From Leptolyngbya sp. 'hensonii' (lineage in GTDB: Bacteria > Cyanobacteriota > Cyanobacteriia > GCF-001939115), in contig NZ_MQTZ01000019.1 in NCBI RefSeq assembly GCF_001939115.1, positions 167,376 through 231,375 on the forward strand: DNA of 64,000 nucleotides, given 5' to 3'. The position numbers and the translations under genes are program-made. The notes under the pieces were generated by a model. It was not told the DNA's origin, did no database searches, and saw nothing but the letters and a program-made list of their open reading frames with translations. Shown piece by piece: positions 9,212 to 19,629 of this stretch (positions are counted from its first letter, which is position 1; each line of letters opens with the position of its first letter).

Positions 9212-11287
9212 TCAGGGAGAAATCTGGGTGGGTGGGGGCTGGGTTGAATCAGGCGGGAGGCGATTTTGTTGCCACCAGGCTGCCAAACCCACGGCCCCGC
9301 TAACGAGGACGATCGCCAATAAACCTAACAGAATATAGGTCCTGGCCCGAGGCTGTTCCAATTCTGGCGTTGTCAGGGCTTCTTCTGCCTCGGTCATTTC
9401 GCCGTAGAGTAAAGCCCTGGAGGCGTCGGACAGAGGGACTTCTCGATTGTCAGGGGCCAGCTTTGACTGCCCCTCATCGACTCCCCGCAGATAGGTTGGA
9501 GAGACTCGGCAATAGGTCATCACCACCGTAGTGTTGTCATACCCGTTTTTCTGATTGCCCAATTCCACTAGAGACTGAACGGCCCATTCCAGAGGTAATT
9601 TACCTTCCAGGACCGGTTTGGCGTAGGTGGCCCAGGATTCTTCAATCCGGCCATTGTCGCTCAGGCCATCGGAGCAGAGTAACAATAACCCATCTTCTTC
9701 CAGGATGAATCGTTGCACAGTTGGATGTAAAAACTCGGCATCCCGAGTCCCTAAGGCCTGGGTCAGGGCTCCCGAATCATGCCGCTGTAACGCATCGCGA
9801 TAGAGTCCCCGCCCTAGCTTGACTTCTCTGGCTGCAACATCATCATCGACGGTCAGAAGGGTGCACTGATGGGCATTAATCCAGTAGGCACGGCTATCTC
9901 CGACATGGGCCAGATAAAGCTCATGGGAGTTATTGAATAAGGCCCCAGAAGCCAGACGCAACTTCTGCGGCAATTGTAGAGCCATAACCAGGGTTGTCCC
10001 CATTCGTTGCTTGGCTTCCCGGCCCTGGACATTGTTTTGAGCCGCGATCAGGTTATTGACTACCCGAATAGCGGCCTGGATCTGACCGATGACCAGATCG
10101 GGAGGGAGAGGATGATCCGCTTCAGTTGCTTCTGTCAACAGGGCCTGCATCTGAAGCTTGAGCGCCTGCACAGCCAACTGGCTGGCCACTTCTCCCCCCT
10201 CATGGCCGCCAATGCCATCGCAGACCATGGTCAGATAGGGGAGCAATTGACCTTCAGCGTCGATCGTAGAATTCTGTAAGTCCTGCAGTGCGGGATAGCA
10301 CGTATCTTCATTGTGGGACCGCTGAGGACCAGGGTCGGAAAGGGCTGAAACCTGCAATTGTAGGGGAAGTTGAGCAGCCTGTTCCAGGAGTAGATGATTC
10401 AACTGAGCCCCGATCGACTGCAACCCTAACTCTGTCTCTTCTAGAGCCTGCATCTGGTGACAAATTTCACGGAGCTGGGTGGCAACAGTAGGCTGGGCTT
10501 CTGCCAGCAGGGGAAGCCAGGATTGGGCCAGACCCTGCAGTTTGGCAGGATAGTCACCGGAGTAGGTTGGCAACAAGTCGATCGACCCTGACTCGGTTAG
10601 GGGAGAGAGCCCCAACGTGTTATCCGCTTCAGTTTCTTCATCCTCATCCTCCATGGAGGCACTCTCTTCAAAAAAATATGGGGCCTCGGGCGGCTCGGCG
10701 GCACAGGGTGTTTCGGGATGGATGGGGTCTACATAGAGTTGATTCAACCGGATCCGCCAGCCTTCAACTCTGATATTTTCGTGAACCAGTAAACTGCCCG
10801 CCACACCCAATTGGGCCAGGGGGAACCAGAGCTGCAGAACTTGCCAGAGCCAGTAGACCTGTCGGATGGGTGGGGTTTGCCGCCAAACTTGGGCCAAGGA
10901 GGGTAACAGGATGCCCTTGCTATCCAGGGGAATATTTTCCAGCAGTAAGACATTTGCAGCTTTTAATCTGCAGAAGCCAAACACTTCGGGGACGTGTAAT
11001 CGCTGGGGATAAAGTTGTAAATAGGGGGTGATCGCCTCAGGTAATGGGGTGGGGATAAGTGCTTGTTCTCCGGGTTCGGTATCCAGCCAGATCTGGGGAG
11101 CAACCACGTAATAGCGTTCTGCCACAACCTCACCTGCAGGCACCTGAGTTGCTGTGGAACCGCAGGCCCAAAAATAACGATAGGGAAGTCTGGTCTGGCA
11201 GGTAGGACAGCTACTGAGGCCGATGGGAGCCAGAGGACTGGGGCACTCCGGATTAGGGCAGCGAATCAGTGGCTGAGAATTGCTCAT
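9212..11287 (-). CDS. Zinc-ribbon/pseudokinase-like/PP2C phosphatase with C-terminal membrane anchor
   Basis: From the ATG at 11287 the protein has 691 residues; an ATG at 11296 and a longer reading frame to 11407 are possible but overlap the divergent gene. Cys10, Cys15, Cys27 and Cys30 form a zinc ribbon. Residues about 55-190 have the rhythm of a protein kinase fold (hinge-like LLLENIPLD, then GVAGSLLVHENIRVEGWRIRLNQL in place of HRDxKPxN...DFG) without catalytic residues. PP2C motifs follow: RSHNEDT (323-329), CDGIGGHEGGE (from 356), HVGDSRAYW and CSDGLSDNG. The C-terminus has one membrane helix (ILLGLLAIVLVSGAVGLAA) and a short Pro-rich tail. It should dephosphorylate Ser/Thr at the membrane. 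The pseudokinase call is inference. Confidence 0.85.
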   Translation of the reverse strand: MSNSQPLIRCPNPECPSPLAPIGLSSCPTCQTRLPYRYFWACGSTATQVPAGEVVAERYYVVAPQIWLDTEPGEQALIPTPLPEAITPYLQLYPQRLHVPEVFGFCRLKAANVLLLENIPLDSKGILLPSLAQVWRQTPPIRQVYWLWQVLQLWFPLAQLGVAGSLLVHENIRVEGWRIRLNQLYVDPIHPETPCAAEPPEAPYFFEESASMEDEDEETEADNTLGLSPLTESGSIDLLPTYSGDYPAKLQGLAQSWLPLLAEAQPTVATQLREICHQMQALEETELGLQSIGAQLNHLLLEQAAQLPLQLQVSALSDPGPQRSHNEDTCYPALQDLQNSTIDAEGQLLPYLTMVCDGIGGHEGGEVASQLAVQALKLQMQALLTEATEADHPLPPDLVIGQIQAAIRVVNNLIAAQNNVQGREAKQRMGTTLVMALQLPQKLRLASGALFNNSHELYLAHVGDSRAYWINAHQCTLLTVDDDVAAREVKLGRGLYRDALQRHDSGALTQALGTRDAEFLHPTVQRFILEEDGLLLLCSDGLSDNGRIEESWATYAKPVLEGKLPLEWAVQSLVELGNQKNGYDNTTVVMTYCRVSPTYLRGVDEGQSKLAPDNREVPLSDASRALLYGEMTEAEEALTTPELEQPRARTYILLGLLAIVLVSGAVGLAAWWQQNRLPPDSTQPPPTQISP

Positions 11288-11375
11288 AGTTGCCATTACA
11301 CTACAGTTAGACCGAGGGGTAACATACCGGTTTTCTCCAGGTGGAGGTTCATCCCATCCTAACCCCATTTCATCC

Positions 11376-12701
11376 ATGACTATGACGCAGCCCCAGCAGG
11401 TACCCACTTCACCACCTCCTGAGCCAGGATGGAGAATTCTACCGATCGGCCTGACGATCTCAGTTTTCTTACATCTGATCCTGAGCTTTGTGCCCTACTT
11501 CTTCAAAATTGATATGGACTCGTTTCGGGGCTGGTCCAGCTTGCTGGCTCAGGGGGGCATCCCTGCGTTCTACGGCAGCGGATGGTGTGATTATCCGCCA
11601 GGGTATCTCTATGTTCTCTGGCTGACGGGCAAAGTCTACCAACTCTTCGATGCGAATTTAGCTTATACCAGTGGAGCGTTGTTTCAAGCTCTGATCAAGC
11701 TAACCCCCAGTCTGGCAGATATTGGCTGTGCCGGATTCATTTTTTTCCTGTTGAAGCCTCTGGTACCGCTGACTGTCGCCCGATGGACAGCCCTGGCTTA
11801 TGTCTTTAATCCCTTTCCAATCCTGATTTCAACCACCTGGGGGCAAATTGATAGTGTGGCTGCCCTGCTGATGTTGGGGACAATCTGGCTTTTGTTGCAG
11901 GGTAAGTTTGTCCGTGCAGCCCTGATTGGGGTGATTGGAGTTTTGGTCAAGCCTCAAGGCTTGTTCCTGGCCCCAGTCTTTTTCCTGTCCCAATGGTTCT
12001 ATCAACCCTGGTGGAAGTGGGGCGCATCTGTGATAGCTAGTCTGGGTTTAATCTGGGGATTGGTAACTCCCTTTTACTGGGAAGAACGAGATTTTTCTTC
12101 TCCGCTGGCAATTCTGCTAAATCCTTACCGCTTCCTGTATGTGCGGATGCTCAATACCGCCAATGGCTATGATTATGCTTCTGTCAATGCCTTTAACCTG
12201 TGGGGTTGGGCCAACTGGCAGAAAGATAGCCTGATGGTCCTGGGTCTTAGCTATAAAGTCTGGGGGCTTTTGCTCCTGCTTGGCCTGGTTATTGGAGTGG
12301 GGGTATTTTTCTACCGCCAGCGCCAGCCCGCAGCCTTGTTTCTGGGGACTACGATCGTTCTCATCGGGATGTTTATGTTACCCACCCGGATGCATGAACG
12401 GTATGTCTTGTATGCCATTCCGTTTCTGGCGCTGACAGCGGCCTGCTATCCCAGATTGCGATTTGTCTATTGGGGATGGACCTTAACGGGCTGTACCAAC
12501 ACGGTCTACGTTCTACTGATGTACAATCACGTACAATTTCTGGATACGGTTCCTGCTACCCTGAAACAGGGTGTGATCACAGGGACAATCCTGGTTAATC
12601 TGGTGCTATTTTTGAGTTTGATCGGTTACGCGATCTGGCTACAGTTTTCCCATCCGGATGGATTACCTGCTGATCCGCCAACCCCAGATGCTTTGGTTTA
12701 G
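11376..12701 (+). CDS. GT-C family membrane glycosyltransferase (Gpi18-like mannosyltransferase)
   Basis: This 441-residue polytopic membrane protein shows about 9-11 hydrophobic segments. It has features of dolichyl/polyprenyl-phosphate-sugar GT-C transferases: an early acidic motif in the first loop (KIDMDSFRGWSSLL), CDYPPGYLYVLW, TTWGQIDS and MHERYVLYAIPF. These fit the GPI-mannosyltransferase-II-like (COG5542) group. Sugar and acceptor are unknown; cell-surface glycan or glycolipid synthesis is likely. The start at 11376 (MTMTQPQQ) avoids overlap with the divergent phosphatase gene. The upstream ATG at 11280 would overlap it. Confidence 0.82.
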   Translation: MTMTQPQQVPTSPPPEPGWRILPIGLTISVFLHLILSFVPYFFKIDMDSFRGWSSLLAQGGIPAFYGSGWCDYPPGYLYVLWLTGKVYQLFDANLAYTSGALFQALIKLTPSLADIGCAGFIFFLLKPLVPLTVARWTALAYVFNPFPILISTTWGQIDSVAALLMLGTIWLLLQGKFVRAALIGVIGVLVKPQGLFLAPVFFLSQWFYQPWWKWGASVIASLGLIWGLVTPFYWEERDFSSPLAILLNPYRFLYVRMLNTANGYDYASVNAFNLWGWANWQKDSLMVLGLSYKVWGLLLLLGLVIGVGVFFYRQRQPAALFLGTTIVLIGMFMLPTRMHERYVLYAIPFLALTAACYPRLRFVYWGWTLTGCTNTVYVLLMYNHVQFLDTVPATLKQGVITGTILVNLVLFLSLIGYAIWLQFSHPDGLPADPPTPDALV

Positions 12702-12776
12702 GTTCAGGTTTCAGGACCAAGCATTGATTCTCTGACTCTCTTGCCGGGGTGTCCTACCATGGTTCGATCGATTTAA

Positions 12777-12812
12777 GCAGGCAAGCCCTATCAGGAGCCT
12801 GCGGGTCTTTTT
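12777..12812 (+). terminator. Probable intrinsic terminator
   Basis: GCAGGC (12777-12782) pairs with GCCTGC (12797-12802) and is followed by GGGTCTTTTT. It lies 76 bases past the glycosyltransferase stop. A second small stem (GGGCT/AGCCC around TTTTC) follows within 40 bases. Confidence 0.55.
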
Positions 12813-12869
12813 CATGGCGGCAAAGGGCTTTTTCAGCCCAACTTATCCAGGCATCCCGAAGGTGGTATT

Positions 12870-13595
12870 ATGGCTGACGAAAAGTCTTTGCAGGATCTCC
12901 AAGCCCTGATCCAGCGATCTGTAGCCCAGATGGAACCAGCCCATCAAAAGCTGGTCTTAATGTTGCAACCTGCCAGGTTTCAGGGACAGGTTTGGGAAGC
13001 CGCTCTCCTGTCTCAAGGGGTCTCAGTCATTTGGGAGCCGGGTTATCTGGACCCAACCCAACTTCTGGATCAGATGAAACAGCAACAACTGAATTTGCCA
13101 GATTGTCTCTTAATCGAGACGGAAGTGCTGGGTTCCAATCCCTATGCTTTTTGTCGGTGGTCTCGGGCACAGCATCCAGAAATCAAAGTGGTGCTGATCA
13201 GTGCTAACCAGCAAGAAATTTCCTTGCCGGAACATCACTGGGCGGTCTATCAGGGGGCTCAAGATTTGCTCCCTGGCTTCTCGCCAGAAGCACTTATACC
13301 AGACATCATGGCTTCTATCAGTCGCCTCCTGACTATTCTTAACTGGCGACCACTACAGCAGTCTGAGCTGGAAACTGCATTGCTCCCCCTGTTACCCCAA
13401 AAACCGCAGTCTGAGCCTGCCGCTCTTGAGGCTGCTGCTGCTTCAGTCATATCTCCCAGGGCCGCGACGCTGCTTCCGGCTGACTCCCTGAATTTGAGCA
13501 GAACCAATCCAAGATCGGACCCTCCAGCCGCTACAGAACCTGAAAAACCGGCTAAACCTCCCAGGAAGAGAACCTACCGGGGCGTCACGTATTAA
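12870..13595 (+). CDS. Hypothetical protein with receiver-like domain and YRG tail
   Basis: I do not recognise a named family for this 241-residue protein. Residues about 25-155 alternate strands and helices like a response-regulator receiver: a hydrophobic strand KLVLMLQ, then LPDCLLIETEV where the phosphoacceptor strand would be, then HPEIKVVLISAN. The phosphoacceptor Asp is not obvious (Glu-Thr-Glu occupies that place), so it may be a pseudo-receiver. An Ala/Pro-rich linker (about 185-230) leads to a basic C-terminus RKRTYRGVTY. The last residues resemble the YRGVxY core of small cyanobacterial DUF4278 proteins. The groESL K-box begins one base after its stop codon. Confidence 0.65.
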   Translation: MADEKSLQDLQALIQRSVAQMEPAHQKLVLMLQPARFQGQVWEAALLSQGVSVIWEPGYLDPTQLLDQMKQQQLNLPDCLLIETEVLGSNPYAFCRWSRAQHPEIKVVLISANQQEISLPEHHWAVYQGAQDLLPGFSPEALIPDIMASISRLLTILNWRPLQQSELETALLPLLPQKPQSEPAALEAAAASVISPRAATLLPADSLNLSRTNPRSDPPAATEPEKPAKPPRKRTYRGVTY

Positions 13596-13596
13596 G

Positions 13597-13612
13597 GTTC
13601 GGTAACCCGTAC
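13597..13612. promoter_or_regulatory. K-box element of groESL
   Basis: GTTCGG-TAAC-CCGTAC matches the cyanobacterial K-box consensus GTTCGG-NNAN-CCNNAC at every fixed position. This element is linked in the literature to light and heat induction of groE independently of HrcA. It lies 39 bases upstream of CIRCE and just before a plausible -35. Confidence 0.75.
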
Positions 13613-13623
13613 AGCCGCAAAAG

Positions 13624-13652
13624 TTGCGCTCGGTCTCTGGGTCCGTTAAATT
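13624..13652 (+). promoter_or_regulatory. Predicted groESL promoter
   Basis: TTGCGC (13624-13629) and TAAATT (13647-13652) are spaced by 17 bases, between the K-box and CIRCE. CIRCE overlaps the -10 and the expected start site, as expected for HrcA repression. It is a sequence prediction only. Confidence 0.5.
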
Positions 13653-13677
13653 AGCACTCAGAGGCTGAGAGTGCTAA
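13651..13677. promoter_or_regulatory. CIRCE operator (HrcA binding site)
   Basis: TTAGCACTC-N9-GAGTGCTAA is a perfect match to the CIRCE consensus. HrcA is the known repressor at this site. It lies 260 bases upstream of the groES ATG, unusually far. Confidence 0.95.
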
Positions 13678-13937
13678 GCATCTGCCTGGTAGGTCCACTC
13701 GGAACTGCCGGTAAGGCTTCGACACAATATCTGGTGTGGCACAGGTGAATGTTGATCTTTAGCCTCATCAGTAAATGGCTTCACGCCTGATTCACCAGTA
13801 GCTGAATTTGTCGCTGCAGAGTGAGCCAGGTCTACAGGGCTAACCCGCCCTGAATTTGGAGATGTTTGAGTTCTCCAAGTTTTCGTGTTGACTGTTTTTT
13901 ACTCTAACTCGTCTACTTATTCTGGAGTGTATTCGAT
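13678..13937 (+). other. Long untranslated leader of groESL
   Basis: About 260 bases separate CIRCE from the groES start with no convincing reading frame. A small stem CAGGGC (13835-13840)/GCCCTG (13847-13852) lies within, and GAATTTG-type sequence flanks it at about 13804 and 13852. A TGGAGTG ribosome site precedes the ATG. Confidence 0.45.
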
Positions 13938-14249
13938 ATGGCAGCTGTTTCTCTGAGCGTTTCGACCGTTAAACCCCTGGGCGATCGCGTTTTCGTCAAG
14001 GTCAGTGCTTCGGAGGAGAAGACCGCTGGTGGCATTCTCCTGCCCGATACTGCCAAAGAAAAGCCCCAGGTTGGCGAAATCGCCGCTGTAGGCCCTGGCA
14101 GACGCAATGATGATGGCACTCGTCAGGAGCTGGAAGTCAAAGTTGGCGATAAAGTTCTTTACTCCAAGTACGCTGGCACGGATATTAAGCTCGGCACTGA
14201 TGAGTACGTCCTGTTGTCCGAGAAGGACATTCTGGCTGTAGTTGCTTAA
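13938..14249 (+). CDS. groS: Co-chaperonin GroES
   Basis: GroES forms the heptameric lid of the GroEL folding chamber. The 103-residue sequence has the N-terminal beta barrel ([14 protein letters not shown]), the mobile loop region ([18 protein letters not shown]), and the roof and C-terminal strands ([30 protein letters not shown]). Length is normal. It heads the operon with groL 119 bases downstream, under the K-box and CIRCE region, so heat and light induction is expected. Confidence 0.98.
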   Translation: MAAVSLSVSTVKPLGDRVFVKVSASEEKTAGGILLPDTAKEKPQVGEIAAVGPGRRNDDGTRQELEVKVGDKVLYSKYAGTDIKLGTDEYVLLSEKDILAVVA

Positions 14250-14259
14250 ATCGTCAGTT

Positions 14260-14322
14260 GTCATTTGTCACCTGTCATTTGATGAGTTGTGTACCAATGA
14301 CCGATGACTGATGACAAATGAC
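14260..14322. repeat. GTCATTTG-type inverted repeats between groES and groL
   Basis: GTCATTTGTCA (14260-14270) is mirrored exactly by TGACAAATGAC (14312-14322). Further TGTCATTTG and ATGACxxATGAC fragments lie between the arms. Short TCATTTG-rich repeats of this sort are common in cyanobacterial intergenic DNA. The transcript could fold here and uncouple groES from groL. Confidence 0.55.
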
Positions 14323-14356
14323 CAATCTCTTACACTCTGTACCCTACACAAATTAA

Positions 14357-16003
<1,647 letters not shown>

Positions 16004-16040
16004 TCCAGTTTCCAGTTCAGGCATGCGCCTGAACCATGAG

Positions 16041-16073
16041 GGGCAATCTCTATCTAGGGGGTTGCCCTTTTTT
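16041..16073 (+). terminator. Intrinsic terminator of groESL
   Basis: GGGCAA (16041-16046) pairs with TTGCCC (16062-16067), extended by a G-U and a C-G pair, and TTTTTT follows at 16068-16073. It lies 37 bases after the groL stop. Confidence 0.85.
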
Positions 16074-16184
16074 ATGCCCTGCTTTACTGCGTTTTACAAC
16101 GGTCCTCTCCCGCCTAACCTTGATTTGAGATAATGTGCTGTGTTGCAGCCTTGATTTGCAGCCAGATATCCCGGAGTAGTATCG

Positions 16185-16757
16185 ATGGTTAGAGTCCAGA
16201 AGCCTCTCTTAGTTCTTCTTCAAGCCGTTTGTCTATTAGCCCAGGAAGGGGTCGCTGTTGTCTGGCGGCCAAGTTCTCTGTTAGTGACAGCCCTGCTTGC
16301 TTTAGGATTTTGTGTCTTGCTGGGGGGGCTGAATCCTCCTTCTGCTCTGGCTGTGGACTACAATAAGGAGTCCCTGGTAGGAGTTGATTTTTCGGGGCGG
16401 GTGTTGACAGATGCCAGTTTCACTAAGGCCAACATGCGGGGGAGCAATCTAAGCAATACGGACGTACGAGGGGTCAGTTTCTTTGGGGCCAATCTGGAAC
16501 GGACAAACTTTCAGGGGGCAAACCTGAGTAACGCCACCTTAGATACCGCCCGAATGGTGAAAGCCAATCTAACCAACGCGATTCTAGAAGGAGCTTTTGC
16601 CTTTAATACGAAATTTGATGGGGCGATCATTGATGGGGCTGACTTTACGGATGTCGAACTCCGCAAAGATGCCCAGATGATGCTGTGTCAGGTGGCCCAG
16701 GGCAGAAATCCAACCACAGGACGAGAAACTCGGAAAACCCTCTACTGCGATGAGTAA
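16185..16757 (+). CDS. Exported pentapeptide-repeat protein
   Basis: The 190-residue protein has a long N-terminal export signal (hydrophobic core LLVTALLALGFCVLLGGL, likely cleavage after ALA around residue 55). About twelve pentapeptide units follow (A[N/D]LXX pattern, e.g. DFSGR, NMRGS, NLSNT, NLERT, NFQGA, NLSNA), which should fold into a quadrilateral beta helix. The C-terminal segment has two cysteines (LCQVAQGRNPTTGRETRKTLYC) that could form a disulphide, as in thylakoid-lumen pentapeptide proteins of chloroplasts. A lumenal or periplasmic location is likely; the function is unknown. Confidence 0.85.
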   Translation: MVRVQKPLLVLLQAVCLLAQEGVAVVWRPSSLLVTALLALGFCVLLGGLNPPSALAVDYNKESLVGVDFSGRVLTDASFTKANMRGSNLSNTDVRGVSFFGANLERTNFQGANLSNATLDTARMVKANLTNAILEGAFAFNTKFDGAIIDGADFTDVELRKDAQMMLCQVAQGRNPTTGRETRKTLYCDE

Positions 16758-16774
16758 AAGGGACGGTGAACCTG

Positions 16775-18565
16775 TCAGGTTGATGATCGGCCAAAGCTGA
16801 GGGGATCGGGGGTGGTTGGAACGGGCTCCAGAATTGGCACTAACTTCAAGCCATATTCTGCTTCCAAAGAGCCCTTCTTGTAATCCAGGCTCCACAGTTC
16901 CAGGGCACAATCGTCGTTTGGATGGACAGCCTTGACCCATAGGTAAAGCTCCCCTTGCTCCGGATGATGTTCGCAGCGAACCTGTTCAATCGCCCCAATT
17001 TGTCGCCGATCGAGGGCTACAGCCAGACGGAGAAGAGGATTGAGCTGCTCGACGGCACGGCGATGAAACTTGCTGGTCAGGTTCCGATAGTTATCGTGTT
17101 TCTTCTTGGGTGGGCTTTTGCGGTGATAGCGAGCCAGATTGGCGATCGTCTCGATTTCTGTTTCGCTATAACCCAGGAGATCTCCGTGGCGGATGAGATA
17201 GTAAGAATGTTTGTGATGGCTGGAGTGGTTGACGTGGTGTCCGCAATTATGCAGGATGGCTGCGGCCCAGAGCAGGTGTCGCTCTTCCGGACCCAAATCG
17301 TGCAGGATTCCCTGGGTTTGATCAAACAGACTGAGGGCAAAGATGGCCACCCGTTCGCTGTAGTCCAGATTGACCTGGTATTTTTTCGCAATTCGCATCA
17401 CACTGCGTTCGCGCACGGAGCTTTGATAGCGTAGTCGATCTTCAATCAGCCCGTGGGCAATCATCCAATCGACTATTACCCCTTCCCGTAAGGCCCGTTC
17501 GCAGATGATGAGGGCATCTATCTCCAACAGGATCATGGCCTCCTGCAAGATGAGTGCCCCGGCCAAAATAATTTCCGATCGGCGTTCTGACATGCCAGGG
17601 AGAGCCGCTCGTTGGGTGTTATTCAACTTGCGTAGCCGGTTCACAATCTCCCGCAATTCTCGCAAGGTCATCTGGTGGCCCTGGAGTGGGGTAGGAACAA
17701 AGCCTAGCTTCTCGCGGGCATGGAGAGTAGCCAGGGTTTCGATCGTGCCGGAGGTGCCGACCAACCGGGGGGATTCTCCGGTTTGTAAATGGGACCTTAG
17801 CTCCTCCACCGATCGTTCCAACATGCCCCGGATGTAGGCTTGTAAATACTGAAATTCGCTGCTGCTGATCGGGTCTGTGGTGATGAACTCACTCGTCAGG
17901 CGCACGGCTCCAATTTTGGTGCTACTCAGGGTGCGCGGTTCTTGACCATCTCCGAGAATTAACTCCGTGGATCCCCCCCCGATATCAATCACCACATGGG
18001 GGTGATGATTAAATTCCATGCCGGACAACACGCCCAGATAGATGCGGCGAGCTTCTTCTGGTCCCGAGATCAGGTCCACCGTTAGTGCCAGCTCAGCCTC
18101 TACCTGGGCCAGAAACTCTCGCCCGTTGGCAGCTTCCCGGACTGCGCTGGTGGCAACAGCCAAAATCTGCTCAGCGTTCAAAGTCAGGGCAATTTTCTGG
18201 AATCGCTTTAGGGCTGAGATTGCCCGTTGCATGGCTCCCAGGGTTAAGGCTCCCCTTTCTGTCGTGGCCAGGTGAGTTCCTTCTCCCAGACGCACAGTTT
18301 CTTTCTCCCGCGCAATAATGGTAAAGGCAGGCAGGGTCGGTTGGATACGCGCTACCACCATGTGGACAGAGTTGGTTCCAATGTCGATTGCGGCCAGAAT
18401 TCGATCTTGACCTGAGGCAAGACTGACCGGGCTGTTAGTCGGGGCAGGGAGGTTGCGGATTAACGGATTTCTCTCTGAGGCAGCGTCAAGCATTCTGAAC
18501 CGATCGGAACACGATGACCCAATTCTACTGCGGGTTGGAGCTTCTGCTATGCCCCATTCATTCAT
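16775..18565 (-). CDS. ppx: Exopolyphosphatase, Ppx/GppA family
   Basis: Ppx releases phosphate from polyphosphate ends, and family members may also hydrolyse pppGpp. The 596-residue protein has the actin-like ATPase-fold motifs AAIDIGTNSVHMVV, SGPEEARRIYLG and DIGGGSTELILG. A C-terminal HD-like helical domain follows (AAILHNCGHHVNHSSHHKHSYY). The first 24 residues are poorly conserved-looking; a start at 18493 (MLDAASERN) is possible. The gene diverges from ubiA with only 47 bases between, so they share a promoter region. Confidence 0.92.
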   Translation of the reverse strand: MNEWGIAEAPTRSRIGSSCSDRFRMLDAASERNPLIRNLPAPTNSPVSLASGQDRILAAIDIGTNSVHMVVARIQPTLPAFTIIAREKETVRLGEGTHLATTERGALTLGAMQRAISALKRFQKIALTLNAEQILAVATSAVREAANGREFLAQVEAELALTVDLISGPEEARRIYLGVLSGMEFNHHPHVVIDIGGGSTELILGDGQEPRTLSSTKIGAVRLTSEFITTDPISSSEFQYLQAYIRGMLERSVEELRSHLQTGESPRLVGTSGTIETLATLHAREKLGFVPTPLQGHQMTLRELREIVNRLRKLNNTQRAALPGMSERRSEIILAGALILQEAMILLEIDALIICERALREGVIVDWMIAHGLIEDRLRYQSSVRERSVMRIAKKYQVNLDYSERVAIFALSLFDQTQGILHDLGPEERHLLWAAAILHNCGHHVNHSSHHKHSYYLIRHGDLLGYSETEIETIANLARYHRKSPPKKKHDNYRNLTSKFHRRAVEQLNPLLRLAVALDRRQIGAIEQVRCEHHPEQGELYLWVKAVHPNDDCALELWSLDYKKGSLEAEYGLKLVPILEPVPTTPDPLSFGRSST

Positions 18566-18612
18566 GGGACAATAGGAGTCATAGCCAGTCTTTGTAATTA
18601 AAGTTTGGACTC

Positions 18613-19497
18613 ATGTTGACCCAGCCTGAACAAAAGCCAGAACCCACCTGGTTGACCATCATCCGTCTGCTTCGCTGGGATAAACCAGAGGGCCGGTTGA
18701 TCCTGATGATCCCAGCCCTGTGGGCTGTGGTGGTAGCCGCTGATGGCAAGCCGCAACCTTTACTGGTAGCCGTGATTGTTTTGGGTAGTCTGGCAACCAG
18801 TGCTGCAGGTTGTGTGGTGAATGATCTGTGGGATCGGGACATTGATCCCCAGGTGCAACGAACCCGAAACCGACCTCTGGCAGCCCGATCGCTGTCTATC
18901 ACGACCGGGATTGTGGTGGCGCTGGTGGCTTTTGCCTGTGCTTGGGGGCTCTCCCTTTACCTGAATCCCCTCAGTTTTTGGCTTTGTGTGGCAGCAGTCC
19001 CTGTGATTGTGTTGTATCCTCTGGCGAAACGGGTGTTCCCGATTCCTCAACTGGTGCTCTCGATCGCCTGGGGATTTGCAGTTCTGATCAGTTGGACAGC
19101 GGTAACGGCCCGACTGGAAGTAGCGACCTGGCTCCTTTGGGCGGCAACCATCCTGTGGACCCTGGGTTTTGACACGATTTATGCCATGCCTGATCGGGAG
19201 GACGATCGCCGCATTGGGGTACGCTCCAGTGCCCTGTTTTTCGGCCCTTATGCAGCCCTGATGATCGGTAGCTTTTTCTTTGGGACTACCTTTTTCCTGG
19301 CCTGGTTAGGGGCATGGTGTCAGCTCCGAGGAGGATTCTGGGTTGCCCTGGCTCTGGCGGCGATCGTCTGGACGCAACAATACCGCAGACTCCGCTCCCA
19401 TCATGTGCTGCCCATTCAGTATGGCCAGATGTTTCGCCAGAATGTCTGGTTGGGATTCATCCTGCTACTGGGCATGATGCTGGGCTCAATTTTTTAA
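18613..19497 (+). CDS. ubiA: 4-hydroxybenzoate solanesyltransferase (UbiA family)
   Basis: This 294-residue membrane prenyltransferase attaches a C45 chain to 4-hydroxybenzoate, an early step in cyanobacterial plastoquinone-9 synthesis. It has about eight membrane segments. The first Asp-rich motif is NDLWDRDID (70-78) and the second is DREDDRRIGVRS. The N-terminal LRWDKPEGRLILMIPALW is typical of the 4-hydroxybenzoate group. The homogentisate-specific group differs in these motifs. Confidence 0.92.
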   Translation: MLTQPEQKPEPTWLTIIRLLRWDKPEGRLILMIPALWAVVVAADGKPQPLLVAVIVLGSLATSAAGCVVNDLWDRDIDPQVQRTRNRPLAARSLSITTGIVVALVAFACAWGLSLYLNPLSFWLCVAAVPVIVLYPLAKRVFPIPQLVLSIAWGFAVLISWTAVTARLEVATWLLWAATILWTLGFDTIYAMPDREDDRRIGVRSSALFFGPYAALMIGSFFFGTTFFLAWLGAWCQLRGGFWVALALAAIVWTQQYRRLRSHHVLPIQYGQMFRQNVWLGFILLLGMMLGSIF

Positions 19498-19629
19498 GCT
19501 GCGAAAGATTTATTAAATCTTTAACCTGGGGATGAAGTCCTCCTTTTGATGAAGTTCTGGACTTAGAATCGATCCTAATCCTGATGTCAGTTCAGGAGCA
19601 GCCGGGACTCCTCACTCCCCAGATTGGTT

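Noticed and set aside
13888..13917. TTGACT-N18-TCTACT as a second groES promoter
   Set aside because: The -10 is poor and the start would fall inside the ribosome site, so the promoter near CIRCE is preferred.
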